Source of the DNA: Mucilaginibacter oryzae
GTDB lineage: Bacteria > Bacteroidota > Bacteroidia > Sphingobacteriales > Sphingobacteriaceae
Direction of reading: 5' to 3'
Length of the DNA: 64,000 bases
NCBI RefSeq assembly: GCF_003148845.1
Contig: NZ_QGHA01000006.1
Location: 62,001-126,000, forward strand
In this document: positions 43,406-50,638 of the stretch, in pieces
Numbering within the stretch: position 1 is the stretch's first letter
Layout of the letters: each line of letters begins with the position of its first letter
Position numbers and translations under genes: made by a program
The notes under the pieces: model-generated
What the model was told of the DNA's origin: nothing
Seen by the model: the letters and a program-made list of their open reading frames with translations, nothing else
Database searches by the model: none

Positions 43406-44983
43406 GTGCAATACATTTACAGCATTATAAAAGCCGATTACCTGCAGCGTACCCGCAGCTACGCTTTTTTGATTACACTGGCTGTTACCTTTTACGCGGC
43501 TTATTCTTTTGTGCCGCCGCCTACAGCCTCGTATACCACACTAAACGTTGTTGGCTATAAAGGGGTTTACAATTCGGCCTGGGTAGGTTATGTTTCCGGA
43601 ATGATGACGGCTATCATGCTTTCGCTTTACGGTTTTTTTTTGGTGAACGGCGGCATTAAAAAAGATATTGATACCGAAGTAGGCCTGATAATAGCCACCA
43701 CCCCTATCACCAATTTTGGGTACCTGCTAAGTAAAATGCTCAGCAACTTTATGGTATTGTTGACTATCGCGGGCTGTACGTTCATCGTAAGCATAATCAT
43801 GTTTTTTGTACGTACCACGGGCTATCCGTTTCTGATCGGCAATTTTATAATCCCTTACCTGACATTCGCGCTCCCGGCGCTGTTTTCCGTATCGGCGCTC
43901 GCTGTGGTTGCGGAGGTATTTTTAGGCCGAAAAAGCATACTGCAATACATTGTTTTCTTCTTCTTTTTCGGAATTATGATGGCTAATGTTGAAAATCAAA
44001 AAAACGATGCTGTTGCAACCTTCATTGATATGTTTGGCGTACATAGCCTTACCGGCAGCATAAAAAGCCAGGTAAACAGCCAGTTTCACGAACATATAAC
44101 CGGGGTTAACCTGGGGTTTACCTTTAACCGAAAACAAGCGTTTAAAACCTTTGAATGGAACGGCATAACCATAACCGGCATCTTTTTAGTTAGCCGCCTG
44201 GTTTGGTTAGTGTTAGCCCTGGGGATTGTGTATTTTTCCTCATTCTTTTTCCACCGGTTTGATTTTAAACAATCAGCCCGTAAAACAAAAAAAGCAGTAG
44301 CCGATATACAACCTAACCGGCACACGGTTCTTCCATCAAATGGTATCAGTATGCAATTGCTGCCTCGTTTAGTTACCAATTACGGCATAATCCCTTTTAT
44401 CAAAACTGAATTGTTATTGCTGATCCGTAAAGGCAATAAATGGTTTTGGCTGGTTAACGGCGGCGCATGGATAAGTATGTTTTTGGTGCCGATCAATGTA
44501 GCCCATTTATATTTACTGCCTGTATTGTGGTTTCTGCAGGTAACCCGCTGGTCTGATCTGGCTACGAAAGAAGAAGCTAACCGCCTCCATTATTTTACCT
44601 ATGCAGCGTACAAGCCTTTACAGCGTATGCTATTGGCGCAAATTATAGCCGGCATGATCCTGGCGCTGCTGCTTGCTCTGCCCTTGGTAGTACGGTATGC
44701 TATCGCTTTGGATTATTATGCTGTATTTAATATTGTTAACGGGGCGATATTTGTTGTGATGCTGGCCGTGTGCCTGGGCATCGTTAGCAGGGGCAAAAAA
44801 CTATTCGAAATACTGTTTTTCCTGCTTACTTACATCATTACCCAAAAAGTAACATTTGTTGATTACCTGGGAGCCGTAAGCCATGATAACCATATCGTTT
44901 ATATTGTAATTTTATTAAGTGTAAATGTTATTTTAATGCTCGCGGGCTTTGGAGTAAGGCGTTGTCAGTTGAGACATGTGTAA
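43406..44983 (+). CDS. ABC-2 type transporter permease
   Basis: The 525-residue protein has about 12 membrane helices in two six-helix blocks (about residues 18-205 and 255-515) and a basic start (MQYIYSIIKADYLQRTRSYAFLITL) typical of ABC-2 exporters. It begins at GTG 43406, 4 bp after the ATPase stop, so the two are coupled. The family partner of such permeases in other Bacteroidota often has a peptidase domain, which is absent here. The exported substrate is unknown. It ends convergently with a toxin pseudogene 24 bp away. Confidence 0.85.
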   Translation: MQYIYSIIKADYLQRTRSYAFLITLAVTFYAAYSFVPPPTASYTTLNVVGYKGVYNSAWVGYVSGMMTAIMLSLYGFFLVNGGIKKDIDTEVGLIIATTPITNFGYLLSKMLSNFMVLLTIAGCTFIVSIIMFFVRTTGYPFLIGNFIIPYLTFALPALFSVSALAVVAEVFLGRKSILQYIVFFFFFGIMMANVENQKNDAVATFIDMFGVHSLTGSIKSQVNSQFHEHITGVNLGFTFNRKQAFKTFEWNGITITGIFLVSRLVWLVLALGIVYFSSFFFHRFDFKQSARKTKKAVADIQPNRHTVLPSNGISMQLLPRLVTNYGIIPFIKTELLLLIRKGNKWFWLVNGGAWISMFLVPINVAHLYLLPVLWFLQVTRWSDLATKEEANRLHYFTYAAYKPLQRMLLAQIIAGMILALLLALPLVVRYAIALDYYAVFNIVNGAIFVVMLAVCLGIVSRGKKLFEILFFLLTYIITQKVTFVDYLGAVSHDNHIVYIVILLSVNVILMLAGFGVRRCQLRHV

Positions 44984-45007
44984 TATTAAAAACTCCTGTA
45001 TTCATCG

Positions 45008-45268
45008 TTACTGATAGTGGGTCCTTAAAGAAATTATCTCTACAGTAAGTTCGTTAACCCTATAAATAATCCTATGTTCATGATCGATGCGCCTCGACCA
45101 CATTCCTGAATAATTGTACTTTAATGCTTCTGGCTTGCCGATCCCGGTAAACGGCGACTGTATAATGGCTTCAATTAATGCGCGTATCTTCTTTAATTTT
45201 TGAGTATCCCCGATTTTCTTCCAGTGATCAAGATCGTTGATCGCCTTTTAAGAGAATACTATTTCCAT
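45008..45268 (-). pseudogene. YoeB/Txe-type toxin inactivated by an in-frame stop at codon 7
   Basis: Read from the ATG at 45268, the frame is MEIVFS, then TAA (45248-45250), then KAINDLDHWKKIGDTQKLKK and on to ISLRTHYQ at 45008, 87 codons in all. That is the length and pattern of the YoeB mRNA-interferase family (WKKxG, GMWSRRIDHEHRIIYRV, final HY). The catalytic region (Glu, Arg in WSRR, His-Tyr at the end) is intact, so only one codon kills the gene; a one-base change from CAA, GAA or AAA explains it. No plausible downstream start exists before codon 50. The ATG overlaps the end of the antitoxin gene by 10 bp, the normal coupling. A sequencing error is possible. Confidence 0.82.
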
Positions 45269-45477
45269 ACATCGTCTAAGGATATAATAACCTTTTTACC
45301 GTCCTTCAATTCCTGTATACTGTCGTCAAGATGTTTAATCATAGCCGGATTAGCCATAATTCTATCGGTTTCGTCTAACTCGCTTTCTTCGTTATATGGA
45401 ACCTCTAAAGCCTCAAATATCGCTTTTATGGCTCGTAATTGAGCTTCAGTATTTGGATGCGCCACAAGTGTTTTCAT
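45259..45477 (-). CDS. Antitoxin of the broken YoeB-type toxin
   Basis: The 72-residue protein (start MKTLVAHPNTEAQLRAIKAI) is acidic in its middle (EESELDETDRIM) and ends ELKDGKKVIISLDDVWK, the kind of C-terminus that binds YoeB-type toxins. It does not match the classic YefM pattern closely, so I call it by position: it overlaps the toxin start by 10 bp. It is intact although the toxin is broken. A perfect -7 box (45482-45489) lies only 4 nt upstream of its ATG. Confidence 0.78.
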   Translation of the reverse strand: MKTLVAHPNTEAQLRAIKAIFEALEVPYNEESELDETDRIMANPAMIKHLDDSIQELKDGKKVIISLDDVWK

Positions 45478-45481
45478 ATTA

Positions 45482-45489
45482 CAAATATA
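45482..45489 (-). promoter_or_regulatory. -7 promoter box of the YoeB-type antitoxin operon
   Basis: TATATTTG on the minus strand fits TAnnTTTG. It ends exactly 4 nt before the antitoxin ATG, predicting a leaderless transcript. Confidence 0.6.
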
Positions 45490-45517
45490 AAGTTTAATTG
45501 TCCCTTTTATTCTAAAC

Positions 45518-47104
45518 TCAATGCGCTTTATAACTTACAATATCATTATACACCGCCCTGAATGAGCTGCGGATACCAAAGGTTAACATCGATGTTTTAT
45601 CATTAAACTGGCTGTTTTTATCGCGGCGTATCAGGCCGCCAAGCTCAAAGCGCAGGTTATATTTAGGATTTAAAAGGTAAGCTACCTTGCCTTCAACATA
45701 TACCATGTTGGTGGTAAGCCCCTGCCCTGTATAGTTACCTAACTGGCGCGCCGGATCAATATAGCCCAAAAACAGGTCCTTGCCATAGTTAAGGTTATCT
45801 TTATCAAGGCCGTAATGGCCGTAATCAACCTCGCCCGAGAAATCAAAACGTTTGTACGAGTAATTGAGCAATGCTACGGCCTCGCGGAAATTGGCGCCCC
45901 AGGGATGACCGATAGGTTCGCCGTTTTCGGCATAATTGATAACAGATGATCTTTCTGAATAGGTGTACGGTTTGGCGTTGTTAGTTTCCAGCAGGTAATT
46001 TAAACCCTTTACGTTGAAAAGGTTGGCGCCTCTTATACCAAATTGCCATGCATATTTATTACGCGAGCTGCCATTGCTTGAAAAAAAGTTTTTTGACTCA
46101 AACTCGTCCAGCGCGAACTGTCCGTAAGCCGTAACACCATCGGTAAGCTTATACTTTCCGGTTAAACCGACCAAGGCGTTATCCGGCGAACCGTTTGAGG
46201 CCTCAACCGGCCTTAAAAACAGGATAGGGTTTATGTAAGTAAAATCAAACCCACGCGAATGCCCCAGGTCATCTTTGGCTGCCCAGATCACGGCATCGAA
46301 GAAACCGAGCGATAAACGATCAGTCACATTCCAGTCAAGGTAATGGAACACACCAAACTTCTTCCTGTCGCCATTGTCAACCTTTACCGAAAGCGGGTCG
46401 TTAAAATAAGCCCACATAGCCATATACCGTACATTGCCCAGCATAGCGGTCAACTTAAAAAAGGGATAGGGCGAGGCATAATCAGATAACAAAAGCGAAC
46501 GGTAACCATCGCCTATAAAGGTTTTATCGCGCCCGGCGCTTAAATTTAAAAATTTCGCGGGTGTGTACGAAACATTCGCCGTTATATAACTCCAACGGTA
46601 CTCGTTACCGTAGTTTGCGGCGTAAGCCTGCCCAGGTGCAATACCCACCTGGTTAACATAGGTAGAAAGATAAGCGGGCAGCACCGCGCGGTTTTCGTAC
46701 CCGGCTATGTTGTATGAAAAATTATTGCCAAACGAGCCGCCAATTTGCAAGCCGAGCGTACCAAAGTTGGTATTTTTCTTTCCCGAAAAATCGCGGCTCA
46801 GGTTTAAGTCGGGCAGCAGATCGGCATAAAAAGTCGAGTTGCCTGTTTTTACATCTATCTGGTGCTCATTAAAAAAGCGCCCTTTCAGTCCATTGGCGTT
46901 CATCAACGAATCGTAATGAATCTTAAGCAGCGAATCATCGGCCATAAAAGGCTTTAATGAACTGTGAAAACGTGTTTTAGTTGAATACACATCTTCATTA
47001 AGCTTTTGGTAAAACTGGTAATTATAGGGTTGGTATATGGATTGAGCCTCAGTTATCCGGCTCATCAAAAACAATAAAATAATGCTTGTAAATATTTTCT
47101 TCAT
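45518..47104 (-). CDS. Outer-membrane beta-barrel protein, RemB/Wzi-like
   Basis: The 528-residue exported protein has a signal peptide (KKIFTSIILLFLMSRITEAQ) and a body of alternating amphipathic strands, ending in strand-like GIRSSFRAVYNDIVSYKAH. The middle (PYPFFKLTAMLGNVRYMAMWAYFN, KKFGVFHYLDWNVTDRLSLGFFDAVIW, INPILFLRPVE) resembles capsule-assembly Wzi and the gliding protein RemB of flavobacteria. Wzi holds surface polysaccharide at the outer membrane. It follows gmd by 23 bp, which supports a surface-glycan role. Family assignment is from memory of these motifs and is less certain than for the enzymes. Confidence 0.72.
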   Translation of the reverse strand: MKKIFTSIILLFLMSRITEAQSIYQPYNYQFYQKLNEDVYSTKTRFHSSLKPFMADDSLLKIHYDSLMNANGLKGRFFNEHQIDVKTGNSTFYADLLPDLNLSRDFSGKKNTNFGTLGLQIGGSFGNNFSYNIAGYENRAVLPAYLSTYVNQVGIAPGQAYAANYGNEYRWSYITANVSYTPAKFLNLSAGRDKTFIGDGYRSLLLSDYASPYPFFKLTAMLGNVRYMAMWAYFNDPLSVKVDNGDRKKFGVFHYLDWNVTDRLSLGFFDAVIWAAKDDLGHSRGFDFTYINPILFLRPVEASNGSPDNALVGLTGKYKLTDGVTAYGQFALDEFESKNFFSSNGSSRNKYAWQFGIRGANLFNVKGLNYLLETNNAKPYTYSERSSVINYAENGEPIGHPWGANFREAVALLNYSYKRFDFSGEVDYGHYGLDKDNLNYGKDLFLGYIDPARQLGNYTGQGLTTNMVYVEGKVAYLLNPKYNLRFELGGLIRRDKNSQFNDKTSMLTFGIRSSFRAVYNDIVSYKAH

Positions 47105-47127
47105 ATAGAGGTTTGTGTCCTATCCTG

Positions 47128-48264
47128 TTATTCGAAATAATTCAATGTATTGAAGCCGCTTTTTTTCAGGTATTCATCTTTTTTAACCCTTTGCAAATCT
47201 GCCTGCATCATATCGGCAACCAGGGCATCAAGGTTATATTGAGGTTTCCAACCCAATTTCTGCTGCGCCTTTGAGGCATCGCCAATAAGCAAATCAACTT
47301 CGGTAGGCCTGAAATACTGCGGGTCAACCTTTACTACGGTTTGTCCAAACCTGAGCGCGTTTAAGTTTAAACCAAGTTCATGGGCTTTTTGTTCGTCAAT
47401 ATCTATAATCACTCCGCGTTCGTTCGTTCCCTTACCGCTAAACTCAACTTCTATGCCCAGTTCGGCAAAAGCAATCCTGATAAAATCGCGTACCGTTGTA
47501 GTTACGCCGGTTGCTATTACAAAATCTTCCGGGGTATCCTGTTGCAACATCAGCCACATGGCCTCCACATAATCTTTGGCGTGGCCCCAATCGCGCTGTG
47601 CCGATAGGTTGCCTAAATAAATGCAATCCTGCAAACCAAGGGCTATTTTAGAAGCCGCCCTGGTAATTTTCCGGGTAACGAAGGTTTCGCCGCGAACGGG
47701 GCTTTCATGGTTAAAAAGTATTCCGTTGCAGGCGTACATGCCATAGGCCTCGCGGTAGTTCACCATAATCCAGTAAGCATAAAGCTTAGCTACCGCATAA
47801 GGCGACCGCGGATAAAACGGTGTAGTTTCACTTTGAGGCACTGCCTGCACCAAACCGTAAAGCTCAGAAGTAGAGGCCTGGTAAACCCTGGTAGTTTTGG
47901 TAAGTTCAAGGATCCTGATGGCTTCCAGTATGCGCAAGGCACCTATCCCATCGGCATTGGCGGTATATTCGGGCGTTTCAAAACTCACCTTAACATGGCT
48001 TTGAGCCGCAAGGTTATAAATTTCGTCGGGTTTTACTTCCTGGATGATCCGGATCAAATTGGTCGAGTCGGTAAGGTCGCCGTAATGAAGCCTGAACTTT
48101 ACGTTCGTTTCATGCAGATCGTGGTAAAGATGGTCAATCCTGTCGGTGTTGAATAACGATGACCGGCGTTTTATCCCATGTACCTCATATCCCTTATTTA
48201 ACAAAAACTCTGCTAAATAAGCCCCGTCCTGACCTGTAATTCCCGTTATTAACGCCTTTTTCAT
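47128..48264 (-). CDS. gmd: GDP-mannose 4,6-dehydratase
   Basis: Gmd converts GDP-mannose to GDP-4-keto-6-deoxymannose, the precursor of GDP-fucose and related deoxysugars. The 378-residue enzyme is a short-chain dehydrogenase with the Rossmann motif GITGQDGAYLAEFLL (about residues 6-20), the serine/threonine in YQASTSELYGLV (near 130) and the catalytic YxxxK in YPRSPYAVAKLYAYW (near 155). The NAD(P)-sugar contacts in NHESPVRGETFVTRK are normal. The partner fcl/GDP-fucose synthase is not in the window. It forms a unit with the RemB/Wzi-like gene. Confidence 0.96.
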   Translation of the reverse strand: MKKALITGITGQDGAYLAEFLLNKGYEVHGIKRRSSLFNTDRIDHLYHDLHETNVKFRLHYGDLTDSTNLIRIIQEVKPDEIYNLAAQSHVKVSFETPEYTANADGIGALRILEAIRILELTKTTRVYQASTSELYGLVQAVPQSETTPFYPRSPYAVAKLYAYWIMVNYREAYGMYACNGILFNHESPVRGETFVTRKITRAASKIALGLQDCIYLGNLSAQRDWGHAKDYVEAMWLMLQQDTPEDFVIATGVTTTVRDFIRIAFAELGIEVEFSGKGTNERGVIIDIDEQKAHELGLNLNALRFGQTVVKVDPQYFRPTEVDLLIGDASKAQQKLGWKPQYNLDALVADMMQADLQRVKKDEYLKKSGFNTLNYFE

Positions 48265-48591
48265 TAAAAATGACAGTACATGCTTAGTATATTACAATAA
48301 TATCCAATTTTATTGAAATTACCGCTTGTTGGGGAAGATATAAGATATAAAGAGAGTAGCGGTAGTTGGCTGTGGCAGTAGTAGTTTTTGTCTGAACCCG
48401 AATTTGGGGGAGTCATTTCAATTTATAGAACTTAAACAACATCAAAGGTAAGGAACGGTGTAATCCCCAAAACAAAAAGCCGAAATCGAACATCCGAATT
48501 CCGAAATCAACACTATTCCATCAACGGCCAGAATTGGTGTAATCCCCAAAACAAAAATCCGAAATCGAACATCCGAATTCCGAAATCAAAA
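48265..48591. other. 327-bp intergenic region upstream of gmd, downstream of the DUF3109 gene
   Basis: No gene is supported. It holds the TTGTCTGAA-family arm at 48388-48411 and a 79-bp tandem repeat at 48457-48594. A possible weak -7 box for gmd (TATTATTG, one mismatch) occurs near 48296-48303. Confidence 0.6.
48388..48411. repeat. TTGTCTGAA-family intergenic repeat, single arm
   Basis: TTGTCTGAACCCGAATTTGG plus GGGA is almost identical to the copy at 2241-2262 and shares its first half with the 5277-5377 arms. Confidence 0.6.
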
Positions 48592-48594
48592 CTA
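48457..48594. repeat. Tandem 79-bp repeat of the GAAATCGAACATCC family
   Basis: Two units start at 48457 and 48536 (GGTGTAATCCCCAAAACAAA). Each contains CCGAAATCGAACATCCGAAT and a closing CCGAAATCAA. They are nearly identical over about 58 bp, after which unit 2 runs into the DUF3109 stop codon at 48592-48594. The same GAAATCGAACATCC core recurs at 61353-61504. Confidence 0.82.
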
Positions 48595-49155
48595 TATTCC
48601 GGCCACAGTGTCTTCCAGTTCCTGGTACCAATCGGCACCGTATTTGCGGATCAGCGGATCTTTTAAAAATTCATGAACATGTACCTTTAACTCATTGCCG
48701 AAGCTGCAGGCCGGGCTGCAGATGTTCCAGCGGTCGTAATTCAATACATCAAACTCCGGATACGAGGTTATGCGGATGGGGTATAAATGGCAGGAGATGG
48801 GCTTTTTCCAGGTTACAGCACCCTCTTCCCAGGCTTTCTCAATACCGCATTTGGTAATACCGTTTTCCCATATCACATAGGCGCATTCTTTATTGGTATC
48901 AACACAGGGTGTAGTATAATCGCCTTCAAAATCGGTTACGTAAACACCCTCCTTCTCGATGGTGGCAATACCTTTGGCTGTAAGATAAGGCTTTACTTTA
49001 GGGTAAATCTCCTTTAAAATATCAAGTTCATCGGCATTAAGCGGCGCGCCTGAATCGCCTTCAAGGCAGCAAGCCCCCTTACATTTGGTTAAATTGCAAA
49101 CAAAGTTTTCTTTTACCACATCCTCGTGCAGTAATACATTGCCAACCTCAATCAT
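48592..49155 (-). CDS. DUF3109 cysteine-rich protein
   Basis: The 187-residue cytoplasmic protein matches DUF3109: an N-terminal IEVGNVLLHEDVVKENFVCNLTKCKGACCLEG and a central WKKPISCHLYPIRI. At least ten cysteines occur in pairs (CNLTKC, ACC, PCVDTNKEC, KCG, ICSPAC), suggesting a metal or Fe-S centre. The family is related to the YkgJ-like putative zinc/iron-chelating proteins. The reaction is unknown. The TAG stop falls at the end of a tandem intergenic repeat. It follows a DUF3108 gene by 10 bp on the same strand. Confidence 0.85.
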   Translation of the reverse strand: MIEVGNVLLHEDVVKENFVCNLTKCKGACCLEGDSGAPLNADELDILKEIYPKVKPYLTAKGIATIEKEGVYVTDFEGDYTTPCVDTNKECAYVIWENGITKCGIEKAWEEGAVTWKKPISCHLYPIRITSYPEFDVLNYDRWNICSPACSFGNELKVHVHEFLKDPLIRKYGADWYQELEDTVAGI

Positions 49156-49165
49156 CTTTTCAAAA

Positions 49166-49960
49166 TCAATCTTTAATAGGATTAAGGGGATATTTAAGCC
49201 CCGTTGCCGATTTTAGTTCCATGCTCACGCTGCCTATCAGCACTTCAACATGGGCTTTAACCGGGATCCTGTTTTTATCATTAGTTACCCAAAGGTACAA
49301 CTTACTATTTTTACGAAAAATACGCCCAGGGATTATTGCGGGGCTAAATTTAAGACAATTAAACTTACCCAGCGAACATTCAACCGTTTCGGTGCCTACA
49401 TAAGTAATCTGCATTTTATGAAAGCTGTCTTCCAGAAAATATTGCAGATCAAAGGTATCGCCCTGTTTCAGCTTCGAAACATCGATGGCCCGCGCAAAAT
49501 AATAAGCCGATACAAAATCAAAAGCCTCGCCCTGGTAATTATAAGTACCTTTATTTGCCGTTACTTTCTTATCCTTCTGATCGAAGGTAACGTTATCGGT
49601 ATGGCGATATTTACCCTCACGCCTGTTTTCGGTATAAAAGTAGGGCATCAGCGTATTTTGATCAACGTATGATTCGTAGCGATTGCGCACTTTGTAAAAC
49701 AGATCAAACGAACCTGCAGTTTTGCCTTCGGCAATTAAATGAAAAGCCGGGTTATCGCCAAACTTCTTATCGCTTGCCTCTACCTTAATGGTGGCTTCGG
49801 CAGCGGTAAAGAAGCCGTACTTCATTTTATAATCAAGTTTTTCGCCAGCCTTGAAAATAGATTCGTTGATCTTTTTCAACTCCTGTGCAAATCCGGCACA
49901 ACACAGGGACACGAGCAGCAAGCAGGTAAAAGTGTATTTATTTATCAGCAGTTTCTTCAT
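49166..49960 (-). CDS. DUF3108 exported protein
   Basis: The 264-residue protein has a signal peptide (INKYTFTCLLLVSLCCAGFAQ) and a beta-rich periplasmic body: NESIFKAGEKLDYKMKYGFFTAAEATI, RNRYESYVDQNTLMPYFYTENRREGKY, and KNSKLYLWVTNDKNRIPVKAH. This is the DUF3108 pattern (beta-barrel-like, LolA-shaped). Function is unknown. The leading and following genes are on the same strand: DUF2480 upstream at 50054 and DUF3109 10 bp downstream. Confidence 0.83.
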   Translation of the reverse strand: MKKLLINKYTFTCLLLVSLCCAGFAQELKKINESIFKAGEKLDYKMKYGFFTAAEATIKVEASDKKFGDNPAFHLIAEGKTAGSFDLFYKVRNRYESYVDQNTLMPYFYTENRREGKYRHTDNVTFDQKDKKVTANKGTYNYQGEAFDFVSAYYFARAIDVSKLKQGDTFDLQYFLEDSFHKMQITYVGTETVECSLGKFNCLKFSPAIIPGRIFRKNSKLYLWVTNDKNRIPVKAHVEVLIGSVSMELKSATGLKYPLNPIKD

Positions 49961-50053
49961 TTATTAATAGCCCTGATTTAGGGGCTTGTGATAGGACAAC
50001 TGCTATTATAAATGGTTTAAACTATTTTTTATTGCCCCAGGCTCTGTAAATGT

Positions 50054-50569
50054 TTAATCCTTACGCTTATAGATGGGCACGGTTGAGCAAGGCTCGCCGA
50101 ACATTAAGCTTTTTACTACCGCGCTTAACCTTTTGGTAAGCTCAACATATGCCGATGTAGGCACCTCGGTATCACCGCAACCTTTCAGCACAATACGCTG
50201 ACCGCGGTATTGCTCAAAATCGGCCCGGGCTATCTGTTTTTCAAAAAGCACGGTTTCCAGCACATCCTTATCACCAAAAACAATTTCGCGGGCGTAAGGA
50301 GCCATGCGGTTAGCCAGCAGCATATAAGCCCAGGCAGGTACAATGGCATCTGCCGTGCAGGTTATGCCTATATTTTTACCTTCGTATTGCGCCCAGTCAT
50401 GCTCCTTTATAAAATCCCTGAAATCCTTTTCCTTTAAAATAAGGCCGTGAAAAAGATTATCCTTTATATCGTAAATCACACGTTCGCCGGGGGGATAAAA
50501 ATCTGCCGGGTCTATAGTAACCAAACCACTTTGCGCTACTTTGTTAATGATGTTCTCCTGGATCTCCAT
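50054..50569 (-). CDS. DUF2480 protein
   Basis: The 171-residue soluble protein starts MEIQENIINKVAQSGLVTIDPADFYPPGERVIYDI, typical of DUF2480, and contains DAIVPAWAYMLLANRMAPYA and GQRIVLKGCGDTEVPTSAYVELTKRL. No catalytic motif is visible and the role is unknown. I use the ATG at 50569; a longer reading to 50620 would translate through the terminator of the upstream ppiD-like gene and is rejected. It opens the run DUF2480-DUF3108-DUF3109. Confidence 0.83.
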   Translation of the reverse strand: MEIQENIINKVAQSGLVTIDPADFYPPGERVIYDIKDNLFHGLILKEKDFRDFIKEHDWAQYEGKNIGITCTADAIVPAWAYMLLANRMAPYAREIVFGDKDVLETVLFEKQIARADFEQYRGQRIVLKGCGDTEVPTSAYVELTKRLSAVVKSLMFGEPCSTVPIYKRKD

Positions 50570-50585
50570 ATCGCTTAAACAAAAA

Positions 50586-50616
50586 ATCCGGGAGCAGCTG
50601 TATACCACTCCCGGAT
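50586..50616 (-). terminator. Intrinsic terminator behind the ppiD-like gene
   Basis: A 9-bp perfect stem ATCCGGGAG / CTCCCGGAT with a 13-nt loop; on the minus strand it is followed by TTTTTTG. It lies 22 bp beyond the stop codon of the gene ending at 50639. Confidence 0.85.
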
Positions 50617-50638
50617 GCAAATTTACTTCAAATTTTGT

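Noticed and set aside
50570..50620. Longer N-terminus of the DUF2480 protein
   Set aside because: The extension is translated from the terminator hairpin of the upstream ppiD-like gene and does not resemble the family.
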